This document shows positions 1-13,500 of a stretch of 64,000 nucleotides of DNA, in pieces. Every line of letters starts with the position of its first letter. Position 1 is the stretch's first letter. Below the pieces are notes generated by a model. It had not been told where the DNA came from. It made no database searches and saw only the letters and a program-made list of their open reading frames with translations. This stretch comes from Opeltia flavorubescens (lineage: Eukaryota > Ascomycota > Lecanoromycetes > Teloschistales > Teloschistaceae). The DNA is taken from assembly GCA_000442125.1 (NCBI GenBank), contig KE546983.1, forward strand, positions 439,581-503,580, written 5' to 3'. Made by a program: the position numbers and the translations under genes.

Positions 1-3000
1 GTTTTTTAATATTAAAGCTGCTTTTAAATTTAAATAAAATACTATAAAAAGTTTTTATAAAAGTACTACTTTAAATTTTTATATTTAGTATTATATCTAA
101 AAAATATAGTTAATTTAGATATTAATATTTCTAGTACTTTTTTTAAACCGACTTCATCTATATTATCCGCGAAAAATACCGGCTATTAATTTTTAAGGTA
201 GATTTCTAATTATTCGACTATTAACTATTTTTTAAAAATATAAAATTTATTAAATTAGTACGCGGTTTATATCGAGCTAATATAGCGGCCGTTTAGATAT
301 TATATAATTTTATTTTAATTTATCCCGGTTTATATAACTAGGATTATTTAATCTTTTCTTTTATATATATATTTATAAATATATTTAATTATAAATACGC
401 CTTTATTAAATTTAATATTAATATAATAGTTATATTTAAATAATAGATATAAATTATATAAAACGATTTACTAATTTATTATTATAATTATTTTTTTATT
501 ATAAATTTGTTTTACGCTTCGACTGTTTTTATATTAGCGGTACCGTAGGTATAAATTTTTATCTATTATTATTTAAAGCTAAAAGGTCTTCGGGAAATTT
601 TTTAAATAAATATTTTTTTTATATTTATTTTTAGTTATATATAATAATTTAAAATTAATAGAATTACTATAAAGCTTATATAATATTATATTTTTTATAA
701 TTTTCTATAATTTATTTAAAAGGTTAATTATAAAATTAGGAAATTTCGTATAAATAATTTTATTAATTAAAACTAGGTTTAAATAGCGAGCTTATTTATT
801 AAAAATTAAAAGAATATAGTAATATAGAAGATCTCGTTTTTAGTATTCGATTATTTAATATAGATTTTTATATATTTTAAACGCCTTTTATAAATTTTAA
901 AATAGAGTTTTTCGTTTTAAATTAAAGATTTATATTATAATAGTTAGTATATTAATTATATTGATATTTAAGAAAAGTATAATTAATAGATTAAACTATT
1001 TTAAATTTGTTGTTATTATTATAAATAGGGTTAAAAAATTTTATACTTGGGTAATTATTATAGAATTTTAAAATAATTTATATATAAACCGATCGCTATT
1101 AATAAATAATATTAATAGGATTATTTTTTATTAAATACTCGCGCGTTTATATTCCTTTAATATATTATATTTTATAAACTATTATATAGCTTTATATAAA
1201 TTATATATTAATAGTATACTACTTAATTAAAACGCGCTTTTTTAATAATTATATAGGAATCTATAATAAACCGTTAAATAAATTTATATAAACGCTAGAT
1301 AATATTAAATTAGTTTTTTTATTTAAATTTATAATATTTATACTTTATTTATTACGTAAGTTTAATCCGGTTATTCTTTTTTATTTCTCCTAAAATTAAT
1401 TCGAATAAAAAATCCTATCTAGAATTCTAATATAAAAAAAAAAGGGGTATTAAAAAGGTATATATTTAGGATATATTAGCTAAATTCTATAGAAGTTATA
1501 GTTTTATTTATTTTTATTTTTTTAAAAAAGTATAATATCGCGCGCTATTATATCCGGATCGTCCGGGATTATTATAACTATTTTATTCGATATAAATATA
1601 TTATTCCGCTTTTAATCGGCCGTTTTAATTATAATTAGCTATATATAAAGATTAAAGATAAAATAAACCGGGTTTATTAAAATTTAATTAAGGATTTTTT
1701 TAACCGTATAATAGAATTTAATAAAAGGATTTCTATAATATTTAAATATTTTTATTAAGCTTTAAAGAATCGGTTTCTATAGAAGCTCTATATTCTCTAT
1801 ATAATTTTTTTTATAGCTTAGAAACCTAGAACTACTAGCCGTTTAAAGGTCGTATAGGTATATTTATATAAAGGTAGGCGGGTTTATATACTATAGTAGC
1901 TTATAAAAATAATAAAATTTACCGCGAATTATATATAATTATAATCTAGTATTATTAAATAGATTAAATTAAGTACTAATATAGAATATAAATACTATTA
2001 TATTATTATATAATATAATATTCTTTCTAAAATATACGGTATTATTTATATTATTAGTTAAAAGATATAAAAAATATTTTAATACCGGCCGTTTAGGGCA
2101 GTAATAAATCTTTTTTTCTTTATAATAGAAGGCGAACTTTTTAAAACTAATATTCGGTATTTTCTCCTTTTTAAAATATAGTATATAGTAGTACCGATAT
2201 TTTAGATTCGCAGCTTTTATATTATAGAGTATAAATTTATTTCTTTTTTTTTATTATATAAATATAAGATTCGCTTTAAATCTAGATTCGAATATTTATA
2301 TAATAAATTATTATCTATATTTACGTTTATTTCTACGCGCTATTTTTATTATTATTTTATAATTCAGACGGCTATATTTTTTCTTTTACTCTTATTCTAG
2401 ATTTTATTTTTTTTATTATCGTACGCGTTTTTAGGTAAAAAAGAGTTTATATTTTAGTAAATTTTTATTTTAACTTTTAGATTAACTAGAGGGTAATTTA
2501 AAACGCGGACAACGCTTATTTAAATTAATAGAAGTATTTTTTATAAAATATTAATAATATTATTTATATAATACGCGTTTTAATATATTTTATTATTATT
2601 ATTAATCCGCGGGCTTTTTATAAATAATAAAGCTTAAACTAGAATATATTAAAAACGGGCGAATTAAAATATTCTAGGGCGTACAACTTTATTATTATTA
2701 TTAGACGACGCGTTTTACTTAAAATATTAGTTTAATAAGCGTATTATAAGGTTCGTACTATAAAATAAAATTTTTATAAATTTAAAAAGTTAAATTTAAA
2801 TAAATAGATAACGGGAAAATCGTAAAAATAAAACGTGTAGTTTATTTATTATTTATTCTATTTTAGTTTTTAATAATAATCGCGCGTATATAAAATATTA
2901 AAAAGATTATATTCGGATTAAATATATATAGAAATTCGCGTATTTATTCTTATTATTAAAAACGTTTTATATACTATAATTTTTATTTAATAGCGGTTAA

Positions 3001-3235
3001 TAAGAGTTTAAAGGAATTTATACTATATATTTTTTTATATAAAATATAAATAGTAAAAAATCTAATTCTATTAGATTTTTTAAAGTTTATAGAGGGTTTT
3101 TAATACGATTTTATTATATAAAGCCTATAATCCTTAAAATTCTTTATCTCGAAACTATTACTAAAATTTATAGGTATTTAAATATTATATAGGTATAAAC
3201 TGGAATAAACTATCTAAACTGAAAAGAACTGGGAC
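1..3235. repeat. RIP-degraded sequence, class unresolved
   Basis: This stretch has the depleted CpA/TpG and raised TpA of the rest of the window but is somewhat richer in retained CpG (clusters near 130-300, 1540-1640, 2080-2220 and 2400-2720). I do not recognise an LTR, a reverse transcriptase or a transposase in it. The plus strand between about 1480 and 2460 has a reading frame with clearly fewer stops than the other frames; it is listed separately. The left end is cut by the window, and the right end meets a short RIP-free block at 3240. It is probably the 3' part of an old transposon, by composition and neighbourhood only. Confidence 0.5.
1480..2460 (+). pseudogene. degenerate unrecognised reading frame
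   Basis: About 320 codons on the plus strand stay in one frame with roughly half the stop density expected for such AT-rich DNA, and the stops seen are TAA/TAG, the kind RIP makes from Gln or Trp codons. The conceptual protein is rich in Tyr, Ile, Phe and Arg and has no motif that I can assign. The opposite strand is also fairly open here but carries many more stops. I infer the decayed coding region of a mobile element rather than a host gene, because it lies in repeat-dense DNA and shows the same mutation pattern. Family unknown. Confidence 0.35.
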
Positions 3236-3239
3236 GAAA

Positions 3240-3332
3240 TTTGATAGGGGATCTGCAGTATAGAGGTGGATATCTTGGCGTCCGAATCGGGCGATTTTCG
3301 CGAAATTGTGCGGAATTATTGTAATTATTAGT
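3240..3332 (+). repeat. short RIP-free block, copy 1 of 2
   Basis: This block of about 93 bp keeps CpA and TpG and is visibly GC-richer than its surroundings. A near-copy lies at 33962-34057 in the same orientation; the core (about 3274-3302) is identical in both over 28 bases. In both places it is followed by a similar AT-rich string and preceded by unrelated DNA, as expected for the conserved terminus of a dispersed element. It contains a small palindrome, CCGAATCGG. It is too short to be a RIP target by itself. Identity of the parent element is unknown. Confidence 0.7.
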
Positions 3333-3414
3333 AGAAAACTATTAAATAATATTAATTTCTATAAATATATTTTAGCGCGAGTATTTAGTAAATATTAAAG
3401 GATATTAATAATAC

Positions 3415-3945
3415 GCTATAACGCGACGGCTAATACTAATATTAATATCGAATAATTTTTAATATATAAAATAAAACTATTTATATATTTTATATATATT
3501 AATAAGACGCTTTATATATAAACGCGTATTAGCGTCGCGTATTTTTAAGTTATTAATTTAATTAATACGCGTTTAAATATACGCGTTTTATATAAAAAGC
3601 TTAGCTATCTATTATATATATATCGCCTAATTATAGAATAGTAAAGATACTATTATAAAATAAAGGATATTATTATAATTAATAATAATCTAGCTTATTA
3701 TAATATTATAAAACTATCATATAACTTCGGCTAAGACGTTATATTACTATAATATATTAGTAGAAAAGGGGGCTTATATAATTAAAGGAATTCCCCCTAA
3801 TATTTATAGTTCTCTAGATATTAATATATATATATTCTTTACGTATAGCTTCGTGTATACGATAATAGAACGCTAAACTATTATCTATCCTTTTATACAG
3901 TTTTGCTGCTATTATATCCTTTTTATATTATATTAAAATAATTAT
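3415..3945 (+). repeat. inverted repeat J, left arm
   Basis: This arm matches the reverse complement of 18062-18575 over about 500 bp, with matching landmarks such as the CG-bearing stretches at 3570-3600, the G-run at 3767 and the segment near 3920. The arms bracket the A/B Gypsy nest and an unassigned 0.6-kb piece. They could be the long terminal inverted repeats of a large DNA transposon into which A inserted, or two opposite copies of one dispersed repeat. No transposase is recognised between them apart from the Gypsy material. Confidence 0.72.
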
Positions 3946-3964
3946 ATAATATTCTAATATATTT

Positions 3965-4022
3965 AATAAACCTATTTATAAATTTATCTAATCAATAAAT
4001 CTATTTATAAATCTATATAATC
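3965..4022 (+). repeat. 29-bp tandem duplication at the A junction
   Basis: Two adjacent 29-bp units (3965-3993 and 3994-4022) differ at a few positions. Copy D has a single unit at the matching place (about 43665). The duplication sits at the point where similarity of A to D begins, next to the inverted-repeat arm, so it may mark the rearrangement that removed the 5' end of A. Confidence 0.7.
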
Positions 4023-4400
4023 AAATAAAAGTATTAAATTATAATTTATTTTAGAAATATTTATTCAATAGACTATTAGCTTTTATATTATTTTAGTAAA
4101 AATAAATAGATTATATTTTTAATAATATATAAATTTAAAAAGATTTTTTAAAATATTTAAATAAAATTATAACTAAAGTAGAAAAAATAAAAATAGTATT
4201 TATTAGAAATAATTAAATAATTAATAGTATTTAATATTTTAATACCCGGTTAATTATATAAATTTCTAATAAAATTATAATAATTACTAATAAAACCTTT
4301 TTTAAAATTTTTTAAAATATCCAAATTAATTAATTTAATATTTGATATATTAATTAAAACTATAGAATATTAAAATAAAAACTTTTATAAAAAAATAAAA

Positions 4401-4999
4401 GAGCCCGAAATTTTTTTTAAAAAATTTTTAAAAAATTTATATTAATAATAATAATATTTAATCTTTTATTATTAAAATATTAATAATTTCCAAATTATAA
4501 AATTCGAAATACTCCTGCTATATATAATAAAAAAGTAATTAATAATAAAAAACCTAAATAAATTAACTATTTCTTTTTAAATAATTTTTTAAAATATTTT
4601 TTTTAAAAAAAAATTAATTTTTATTTTTTAACCCTATTAGGCTTTTAAGCCTTATTAGATTCTTTAGCCCTACTAGGCTTTTTAGCTCTACTAGCTTATT
4701 TAGCGAGCGTACAATGAAAATCGCCAGCGTAAATCTTCTATAGCTAGTAACGCTACCAATTTTCATTTAGATTTCAAAGTTTTTATACCGTTAGAATACT
4801 CTTGTTAAACGCTTTAAACTAAACTACTTTGCACGTTACTATACAAAGAACTAAAGGAATTATACTAACTATAAAATCTGGCTAGATTCTAGTATTCCTC
4901 GCTTATTAAACGCAGCTTATTGCTAATAAATAAACGGGTAGAAATCAATTTCTTATATAAGCTGGACCATTTTTTTAAATTCTATTATAGAAAAAGTAG
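4401..4999 (-). mobile_element. short non-autonomous element E, copy 1
   Basis: This insertion of about 600 bp is present in Gypsy copy A but missing at the matching site of copy D (about 44095). It is flanked by a possible 6-bp duplication ATAAAA (4395-4400 and 5000-5005), although A-rich ends make that ambiguous. Three other copies lie at 34307, 36669 (opposite orientation) and 57493. Shared parts are a core that reads as TTTACGCTGGCGATTTTC on the minus strand, an array of about 18-bp units (4630-4697) and an end with CCCGAAAT. No coding potential and no clear terminal inverted repeats are seen. Its right half (4690-4970) keeps CpA/TpG, unlike the host element. It could be a SINE-like element, a MITE or a solo LTR. 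Confidence 0.7.
4630..4697 (-). repeat. 18-bp minisatellite inside E1
   Basis: Roughly four imperfect units of about 17-18 bp of the type AGCTAAAAAGCCTAGTAG (minus-strand sense) lie here. The same array occurs in the other three E copies with different unit numbers and point differences, so it belongs to the element. It is not a telomere repeat. Confidence 0.75.
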
Positions 5000-6899
5000 A
5001 TAAAAAAAATAATATAAAAGAATAATTGTATATTAGCTATTATAAAATTTTTTTTTTAAAATTTAAATATTTATTTACGTACTAAAACTATATATTAAAA
5101 AATAAACTTAATATATTCTCTATTATATATTAATATCGAAACTTTTTTAAAGTTTTATAAACTTTATTGATTAGCGAGTCTAGTATACAAAATTTTTAGC
5201 GTATTATATAAAATATTTTTTAATAGTTTTTATTTAAAACTATTATTTCGCTATAATAGATTTAAACCAGAAATTAATAAAATTATAGCTATTAATAATA
5301 TAATTAAAGCCGGAATCTATTTAAAAGCCGCTAGTTAAATAATTAGTAAACCAATTTTTAATAAATAGCTCCCGGTTAATTGATTTTAGATAATAAAATA
5401 GAATATTATTAAAATTATATAAATAGCTTTAATTTATTAATAGATTTTATTAAAGCTAAATATATAATAAATAAAAAATTTAATAAAATTTAATATATAA
5501 TTATAAAAATTCCTAGTTAATATAATAATATAATAGAAATAACTTTTATTATAATAAAATTACTAATATTTAAACCGTTTAAAGTATACGAATATTATAA
5601 ATATTAAAATACTTTTATACTAAATAATACTTTATATTAATATCTATATTTTATTTATATAAAAAAACTACTTTAAATTATAACTATTATAATTAAACTC
5701 GTTATTAAACTAAATATATACTATTAATATTAGTATAAAACTATTAAAAATTATATAAATTATTTAAAAAAATACCGTTATAAATAATATAATTATTTTA
5801 TTTTACTAAAAAAAATAAATTAATAATACGATTTTTTTTTAAAATACTATAATATAATTATAAATATTCGTTTAGAATTAAATATAGAAAATATAACTTT
5901 TATTAAAATATAAGCTATATAATATATTTAATTAACCCAAGATTTTTATTAAAATAGCTATTATATATTTTACTTTTAAAAATACTAGTTTTTATAACTA
6001 TCAAAAATATTAGTAAAAAGCGATATAATATTACTATATTTATAATTTTTAAATTCTTTTTATTTAATCAAAATAGTATATAGTTTATTATTATTATACT
6101 AGAGTTTAATTTAATAAATAAATAATAAATTAATATATTTATTTAGATTAATATTATAGAATCTATAGATATTAATATTTATTTACTTATTAATAGGATA
6201 ATAATCGATTGTTATAATATTATAGTATTATAAATAACTATTAATATTAAAAATTTTAAAATAATTATTATCTTTAATTATAATTTATAAATTATAATAC
6301 TATTATATATTTAAAAAACTATTGAAATTATTAATTTATATTAAAGCCTGCTAATCCTTTTATAAAATTTCAATTTTATTTATAAATCTAAAATTTATAA
6401 TACTATTATTAAATATATTTATATTTCAGATTATATATTTGTATAAATATATTTTTAAAACAATTTACTATTTTTTATTTAAATAATAATTAAATTTTTA
6501 TTTAATATCGTTCAAAAAAAAAACTAGTAAATATTATTAATTAAGTTTAAAAAAACTATAAGTTAGTTATTAAAATATTATAGCGAAAGTTTGAATTATT
6601 TTTAAAAATATTTAAATACTATATAATAGCCGCTATAATCGATACTATAGTTTTAAGTATTATTATTATTCTATTTATATAAATTATTAAACGGAAATAG
6701 TATATTTTATAAAAATAATAATATTTAAAATATAATTTAAATATATTACTTTAGTTCTTTTAAATAGATACTACCCGAGCTTATAATAAAATCGTAGAAG
6801 TATAATTAATATACTAGAATTAATATCTATAAATATTCTATTAATAGAATACCAAAAATAGATTTAAAAATCTAAAAAAACTTATATATATCCTTTTAA

Positions 6900-9800
6900 T
6901 AATTATAATAAAAAGATTATTAATAAAATTTTTCATAAATTTTATAAATAAAATCGGATAAAATAAATTATTATAATTATTTTATTTTTATTTTTTTATT
7001 TTATAATATAAAAAAATATAAATTAAAATTTCAAAAGCTATATTATAATAAATATTTAAATATTAAGTAGGATAATATTATTAAATATTTATTTAGTTTT
7101 ACTATAAATAGAATTTTCAGCGTAAATTTATAAAGTCAAAGTTTTTTTTATAGTAGATTTTATTAGCTTGGTTTATTAATACTAGATTAATAAATAAGAT
7201 TATTATTTTTTAAAAATAGATTAGCTGGTAATAGTATTATTATCTAATAATAATTTATCTAATAATATTATTATTATTTATTAATCTTTTTGTAATAAAA
7301 ATAAAAAATACTTAAAATACTAATAATAAATAAAATTTTATTATTATTTTACTTTATTTATAAATTCTATATTAATACTATTATAATTTTTTTTTTATTA
7401 AAAGAATATATAAAATACTTTAACTAGATTTATAATATATTTAATATTATTAACTAATATTTATTACCTATTAAATTATTTACTAACTATATATTAATTT
7501 ATTTATTAAAATTAAAGGTTAAATTATTTTAAAACTCTTGTTTTTATATATACTCCAATAACTAGAAATATATTCTAGTTTAATAGATAATCTTTAATAG
7601 TTTATTAATATTTAAATAAGTATTTTAAAACTATTTTGGAAGCGTAAAACTAATTTAAACTATAATATTACTATTAAAAGTAATTTTTATTTAAAAACAA
7701 TTATTTAAAGTTCTGTAATAATATTTCAATAATAAAAATATATTATATTTTATTATTTATAAAAGCTTTTTCTATTTTTTTCGATCCTAGATTATTATAA
7801 TAGAAGCTAAAGACTATATTTAGACTATAATACTAGTAAAAAGTTCGGTTTTATACCTGATATAAATAAAATTTTAGATAAAACCACTAATAAAATAGGT
7901 AAAAAGTTTGAATAGAAATTTAAAAAGTTGATTTGATTTATTAATTACTTATTAAAATACGCTAATAGTCTATAAAATTAAAATTTTCAAGTATTCCTTA
8001 AATAATTAGAAAGATCTATTATTTAATAAAAATAATTAAATATATTATTAATCTTTATATAGATTATTCTATTAGAATTAGTATTTTATATTAAATTAGC
8101 CTATATATAGAATTTCTAAAAAAGTTTATTTTTTATTTAATATACCTTAAATTACTAACAACTTATAATATTTTAAAATTGAAAATTTATTATAAATTTT
8201 ATACTATAAATACTATTTTAAATATTTTTTAAAAATTTATTAGCGATAAATTATAATTTTCAAAATAAATAATTCGTTAAATATAAATATTTATATAGTA
8301 TATTACTTTTTTACAAATTAAAAAAAATATTAACTAAAGTCTATAAAAAAAAATTTTATAAATATATTAAAAAAAGTTATTAGATTAAAATTCAAAAATT
8401 TATCAAAATTAATATAAAAAAAATATTATTAAATTATTATTTTGTATTATTATCGTATTATTCTATTTAAAAAATAAAAATAAAATTTACGTTTAATAAA
8501 ACCTATAAATATAAAAAAAGAAATACTTTAGCTAGTATCTAATAGAATAAACTATTTTAGTATTATATATATATACTAAATCGTTTAATAAAAGACCTTA
8601 AATTATATAATATAATATTAAAATTATATAAATTTATTTACTATTAATTATAATTATAAATTAATTAGCTATTTCTCTACTATTTATATATAACTCTATA
8701 ACTAGTATTTAGTCCGGTAAGATTATTTTATACGTTTATTATTATATTATTCCTTACTTTACTGAATTTATATAAAAGATATATTTATTATATATTAATA
8801 ATTAGTATATTATATATAATATTTATATATATTATTAAAAAAATTATTTCAAATATTAAATAATAGATTAAACTACTATTAAATAAACTAGAAAAATAAA
8901 TTGAAGTATATTATAAATAATAATTTTCAAATTATAATAAAAAATTTATTATTTAATTATAGTAATAAATCTATAGAATAATAGATTTATAATATTTTAT
9001 TATTTAATAATTATAAAGTAATAGTATATAAAAATCGTATTATTAAATTATTAAAACTATTATATTCTATTATATCGCTATATTCAAGAATCTAAAATTT
9101 TAATTTTTTTTAAAATATTAATAATTTTTAATAATTTAATAAACTATTATTTTATTTTTAAAATATTAAATTAAATATTATACGAATTCAAAGTTATAAA
9201 ATATTAAATTTTTTATATTTATTAGATTTTTAAAAAATTATTTAATTATATAATATACAAGATTTTAAAGTTTTTACTAATATTTTTATTAAAAAACTAG
9301 CTATTTTTTTAATTATAATATAGATATTTATTATTATTAATAATTTATTCTAAAAGATAATAAACCAGTAAATTTATTTATTATAAAAAATATAATAGTA
9401 TTAATAGCTATAAATAATTACCGGCTTATATATATATATATTAAAAATACTATTTTTTTTATTATAATAAAGATAAAAAAATATTATAATATATACTATT
9501 AATTAGTTTATTTTAAAATTAGCGATTTTATAAAAATTAGTTTTTATTAAAATTATAATATATTAGAATTTTCTTTTAAAAAAATAAAATTATAATTAAT
9601 AAATTTTTTTAAAATTATAAAATATTATAAATTTTTAGTTTATTATTTAAATTTATTATTTATTATAAAAGTTTATAATATAAAATTTATAGTATATTTA
9701 AAGTATATATTTAATTCTAGTTATATTTTTTATTAATATATTTATATTTTTATATTTCTAATTGTTATTAATAATAATAAAAAGTTTTAAATCGAACGAA

Positions 9801-10060
9801 TTTTTTAATAATACTATATTTATAATAGTAAAGGCTTTTTTATTTAATATCTTATTTACTAGATTAATTATATATTTAAAAATAATTAATAAATATTTAA
9901 ATAGTTTTCAAAAAATATTTAAATATTAATAAAAAAATCTAAAGGTTATTTTAACTCGAAATCGGCTTTTAATTATAATAAAACTATTAATAATACTAAT
10001 ATTAATATTAAAGAATAAAAATAAATTCAAAACCCGCTTTTTAATAAAGATAAATCTATT
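6900..10060 (+). pseudogene. pol remnant of Gypsy copy A
   Basis: This is the decayed pol region of copy A. Order and position follow copy D: reverse transcriptase at about 6900-7470, RNase H at about 7640-8260, integrase at about 8320-9120, and a C-terminal region resembling a chromodomain-bearing tail at about 9230-10060. The reverse-transcriptase boxes fit the fungal Gypsy lineage whose integrase is followed by a chromodomain-like tail. The whole region is broken many times and cannot be functional. Assignment rests on conserved box spacing and on alignment with D and B. Confidence 0.7.
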
Positions 10061-10084
10061 ATTAAAAGCTAATAGTTTTATTAA

Positions 10085-10089
10085 TTACT
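10085..10089. repeat. target site duplication TTACT, left
   Basis: The 5-bp TTACT abuts the left end of copy B; the same 5 bp follow its right end at 17258-17262. The uninterrupted site is seen in copy D near 49262, where the flanks of both copies are continuous. Confidence 0.88.
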
Positions 10090-10285
10090 TATTGTATAAT
10101 AAATATAGAGTAATAATATTATATTAAAAGTAAGGAATTATTTATTTATAAAATCTGTAACTAAATAAATATAGGCGCTAAAAGGCGCTAAATTTAATTA
10201 GATAAATTTATTTAAAAGACTTCCTTCGGGCTATTTAACTCTACCTACTCTATTAGTCTTCTACCTATAAAATATAGCCGTAATA
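10090..10285 (-). repeat. 3' LTR of copy B
   Basis: This repeat of 196 bp matches the LTRs at 17053-17257, 17269-17473 (opposite strand), 42254-42467 and 49273-49486. A well-preserved CG-bearing stretch near 10168-10280 makes it easy to recognise. The pol-side boundary is set by comparison with D. Confidence 0.88.
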
Positions 10286-10329
10286 GATACCGGTAATAAA
10301 TAAAGTTATTAGCTTTTAATAATAAGCTT

Positions 10330-13300
10330 TTCCTTATTAATAAACGGCTTTATAGCTTATTTCTATTACCTAAGGTTAGTATTAGTATTATTAGCGGCCT
10401 TATTATAATTTAAAGCTAATTTCGAGTTAAAATAGCGTTTATATTCTTCTATTAATACTTTAATATTATTTAAATACTATTTAAATATTTATTAGTTCTT
10501 TTTCAGCCTATAAATAATCTAATAAATAAAGTATTAAATAAACTATCCTCTTTTTTTATAAATATAGCGTTTATAAAAAATTTATTTAATTTTAAACTTT
10601 TTATTATTATTAATAATAATTAAAAGTATAAAAATATAATAATTCTAGTAAAAATAATTATTAAAGTTAGTAATAAGCTTTAAATATATTATAAATATTA
10701 TATTATAAATTTTTATAATAAATAATAGTTCTAAATAATAGATTAATAATTAAATATATTTAATAATTTTAAATAGGCCTATTAATTATTATTTAATTTT
10801 TTTAAAAATAAATTTTAATATATTATAGCTTTAATATAAATATATTTTTATAAATTCGCTAACTTTAAAATAAATTAATTAGTAGTATATATTATAATAA
10901 TCTTTTTTTTTATTATAATAAAGGTAATAGTATTTTTAGTATTAATATATATAGGCTAGTATTCTTTTATAACTACTAATACTATAAATTTTTATTTTAT
11001 AAATATATTTATAGGTTTAATAGCTTTTAAAATAATTAAATTATAATAACAAGCTATTTATATTATAACTAGAAAAATAGCTGATTTTTTTATAAATACT
11101 TTAGTAAAGGCTTTAAAATCTAGCGTTTTTTTTAAATAAAAAATTTATTTAGGGTTTAATAGATATAGAAGATTTAATATTTCGCGAGTTTGAAATTTAA
11201 ATAATACTTAATTAGATATTTTAAATATAGAGTTATAGTTTATAAAATTATTAAAAACTACTAATATTTATAAAAAAATAGTAAAATATAATCTAGAATC
11301 GTTTAATATAATAATATACTAATATATAGCGATTTTAATAATTTAATTAAACTATTCTAATATATTATAAATATACGGGTACTAGATAGTAGAATAATAT
11401 AAATTTACTTTTAAAGTTTAAATATTTAGTATTATAATTATCTAATAAACTTTATATTATAATTTAAAATTACTATTTATAGTATAGTCTAATTAAATTT
11501 TTTTAGTTTATTTAATAGCTATTTAATCTATTATTTATTACTTTAAATAGTTCTTCTAAATATATAAATAACTACCTTAGTAAATTTATCTATTATTAAT
11601 ATATAATAATCGAACCCTTTATATAATTTTAGTAAGATAAGAATAAAATCGATAATAAGCGTATAGAATAGTTTTACCGGGCTAAATACTAGCTATAAAG
11701 CTTTATATAAGCNGTAATAAAGTATTTAATTGATTTAATACTACGGGTAATAATAGATAAATTTATATAATTTTATTACTATATTATATATATAAAAGCT
11801 TTTTATTAAGTATTTATATGTATATATATAATTAAAATTACTAATTTTATTAGATATTAGCTAAAATAAATTCTTTTCTATATCTATAAGTATTATTAAG
11901 CGTAGGCCTTATTTATTATTATTAAAATAAAATCGTCTATTAATAATATAATATAGTAATCTAATAATATTATTATCTAATTTTATATTAATTTAAATAA
12001 ATTTTTTAATTTTAGTCTAACGGCTTTTTTTAATATACCTATTAATTAATTATTAGCGAAATTCGGCTAATATTTTTACTAAATTTTTTAAAAAGTATTA
12101 TTTTTTAAAGGAATCAATATTTAATAATTTATTTATTTTTAAACGGTATTTATAGCTAGTAAACTTTAATAATATATCTAAAATAATATATATAACTCTT
12201 AACTTATAATAAATATTAAATTTAAAATACTAAAAATATTAAAAAACTTATATTAAATAAAAATTAAACTTTTTAATAAAAATTATATTTAGGCTAGTCT
12301 AGCGTAAAATATTAACTATTATAAAATAATCCGTATAGATAATAATAATATATTTTATTATATTAATTATATAATAGATCTTTTTTACTATTTAAATATT
12401 ATCTATAACCTTTAATTTTATAGACTAATAGCGTATTTTAATATTTAATAGAAGGCGGCTAAAAAATAGAATTAATTATTTAGATTTTTTTTTAAGTTCC
12501 TCGCCTACTTTATATATAACTTTATCTAAATCGTAATAGATATAGATTATAAAACTAAATTTTTTATTAATATTTAGGTTTATATCTAGTACTAAATTTA
12601 TATTAAAATAAACTAAAATTAATAATAAAAAAAAGAGTTTTTATAAATAATAAAATATATTAAGCTCTTTAAATATAAATACTATTAGTAGATTTTAAAA
12701 AGTAGTTTTTTTATAAATTTTACTTTTAATAGTAATATTACGGTTTATATAAGTTTTATATTTTTAAAATAATTTAATAATAGTTATATAATTATTAATA
12801 TATTATTAAAGGTAATTTATTAAATTAAAATATTTTTTTAATTATTAGAGTATACGCGGGAAGAAAAACTTTAAAATTACTTCTAGCTTATTTTTTATTA
12901 TAATAAATTTAAAAATATTAACCTTTTAATTTAATAAATATATTAAAGTATAATTAATAAACGATTTTATAAATAATAAATATAGGTTTATATTTTTAAA
13001 TATATTAAAAATTTCGTTAAAATACTTTATATATTCTTTAATTAAAAAAAAATTAAAATATTATTAATATAAATTTTATAAAAAAAATAAAATAAATATA
13101 AAATTCTATTTATTTTTTATTATATATAAGCTATTAAATTATAATAACCTATTATTTATATTTTAAACGTTTTTTACCTTTAATATAAAACTATTATTTA
13201 ACGGTAGCGGTATTATTAAATAATCTATTATTAATAAAAAAAAACGTATAAAATTTACTATAAAAAAAACTTTAGTACTATAAATTTATATTAAAATTTC

Positions 13301-13500
13301 TATTTATAATAAAATTAAATAAGTATTTAATATTATAATTTTATTAAATATTTAAATATTAATAATAATACGGCTTTTAATACCTTAATTAGGTTTCTTT
13401 TATATTATAAAATAAAGAAATAAAAATAAGATAGTTATAGTAGTTTATTTTTATTAATTTTATTTATAAAACTTATAAAAGGTTTTATTAATAACCTTTT
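10330..13500 (-). pseudogene. pol remnant of Gypsy copy B
   Basis: Read on the minus strand, the order is reverse transcriptase (about 13500-13010), RNase H (about 12840-12200), integrase (about 12080-11330) and a C-terminal tail (about 11200-10330). The integrase core region near 11640-11500 is the clearest: it shows the spacing and the Asp-Lys-Phe neighbourhood typical of the DxKFSK box of fungal Gypsy integrases. An ambiguous base lies at 11713. The region is broken many times. Functions are known from the family (reverse transcription and integration); nothing here suggests activity. Confidence 0.72.
11713..11713. other. ambiguous base N
   Basis: A single N is present in the supplied sequence, inside copy B. 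It marks an unresolved base in the assembly, plausible in near-identical or AT-rich repeats. Confidence 0.99.

Larger units (their letters stand above)
3946..10089 (+). mobile_element. Ty3/Gypsy copy A, 5'-truncated, main part
   Basis: The stretch aligns along its length with the internal region of copy D (43650-49272) on the same strand, so it is a second copy of the same LTR retrotransposon family. The 5' LTR and about 1.2 kb of 5' sequence present in D are absent; the junction with inverted-repeat arm J lies near 3945-3965. It carries pol remnants and a nested short element E1. At 10090 it is interrupted by copy B and resumes at 17263. It is an old fossil with very many breaks. Confidence 0.85.

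Noticed and set aside
1500-2700. Minus-strand gene in the left region
   Set aside because: The frame is moderately open but has more than twice the stop density of the plus-strand frame over the same stretch.
4621-4700. Telomere-like repeat (CCCTATTAGG motifs)
   Set aside because: The period is about 17-18 bp and the motif belongs to element E, which recurs at internal sites; it is not TTAGGG tandem DNA.
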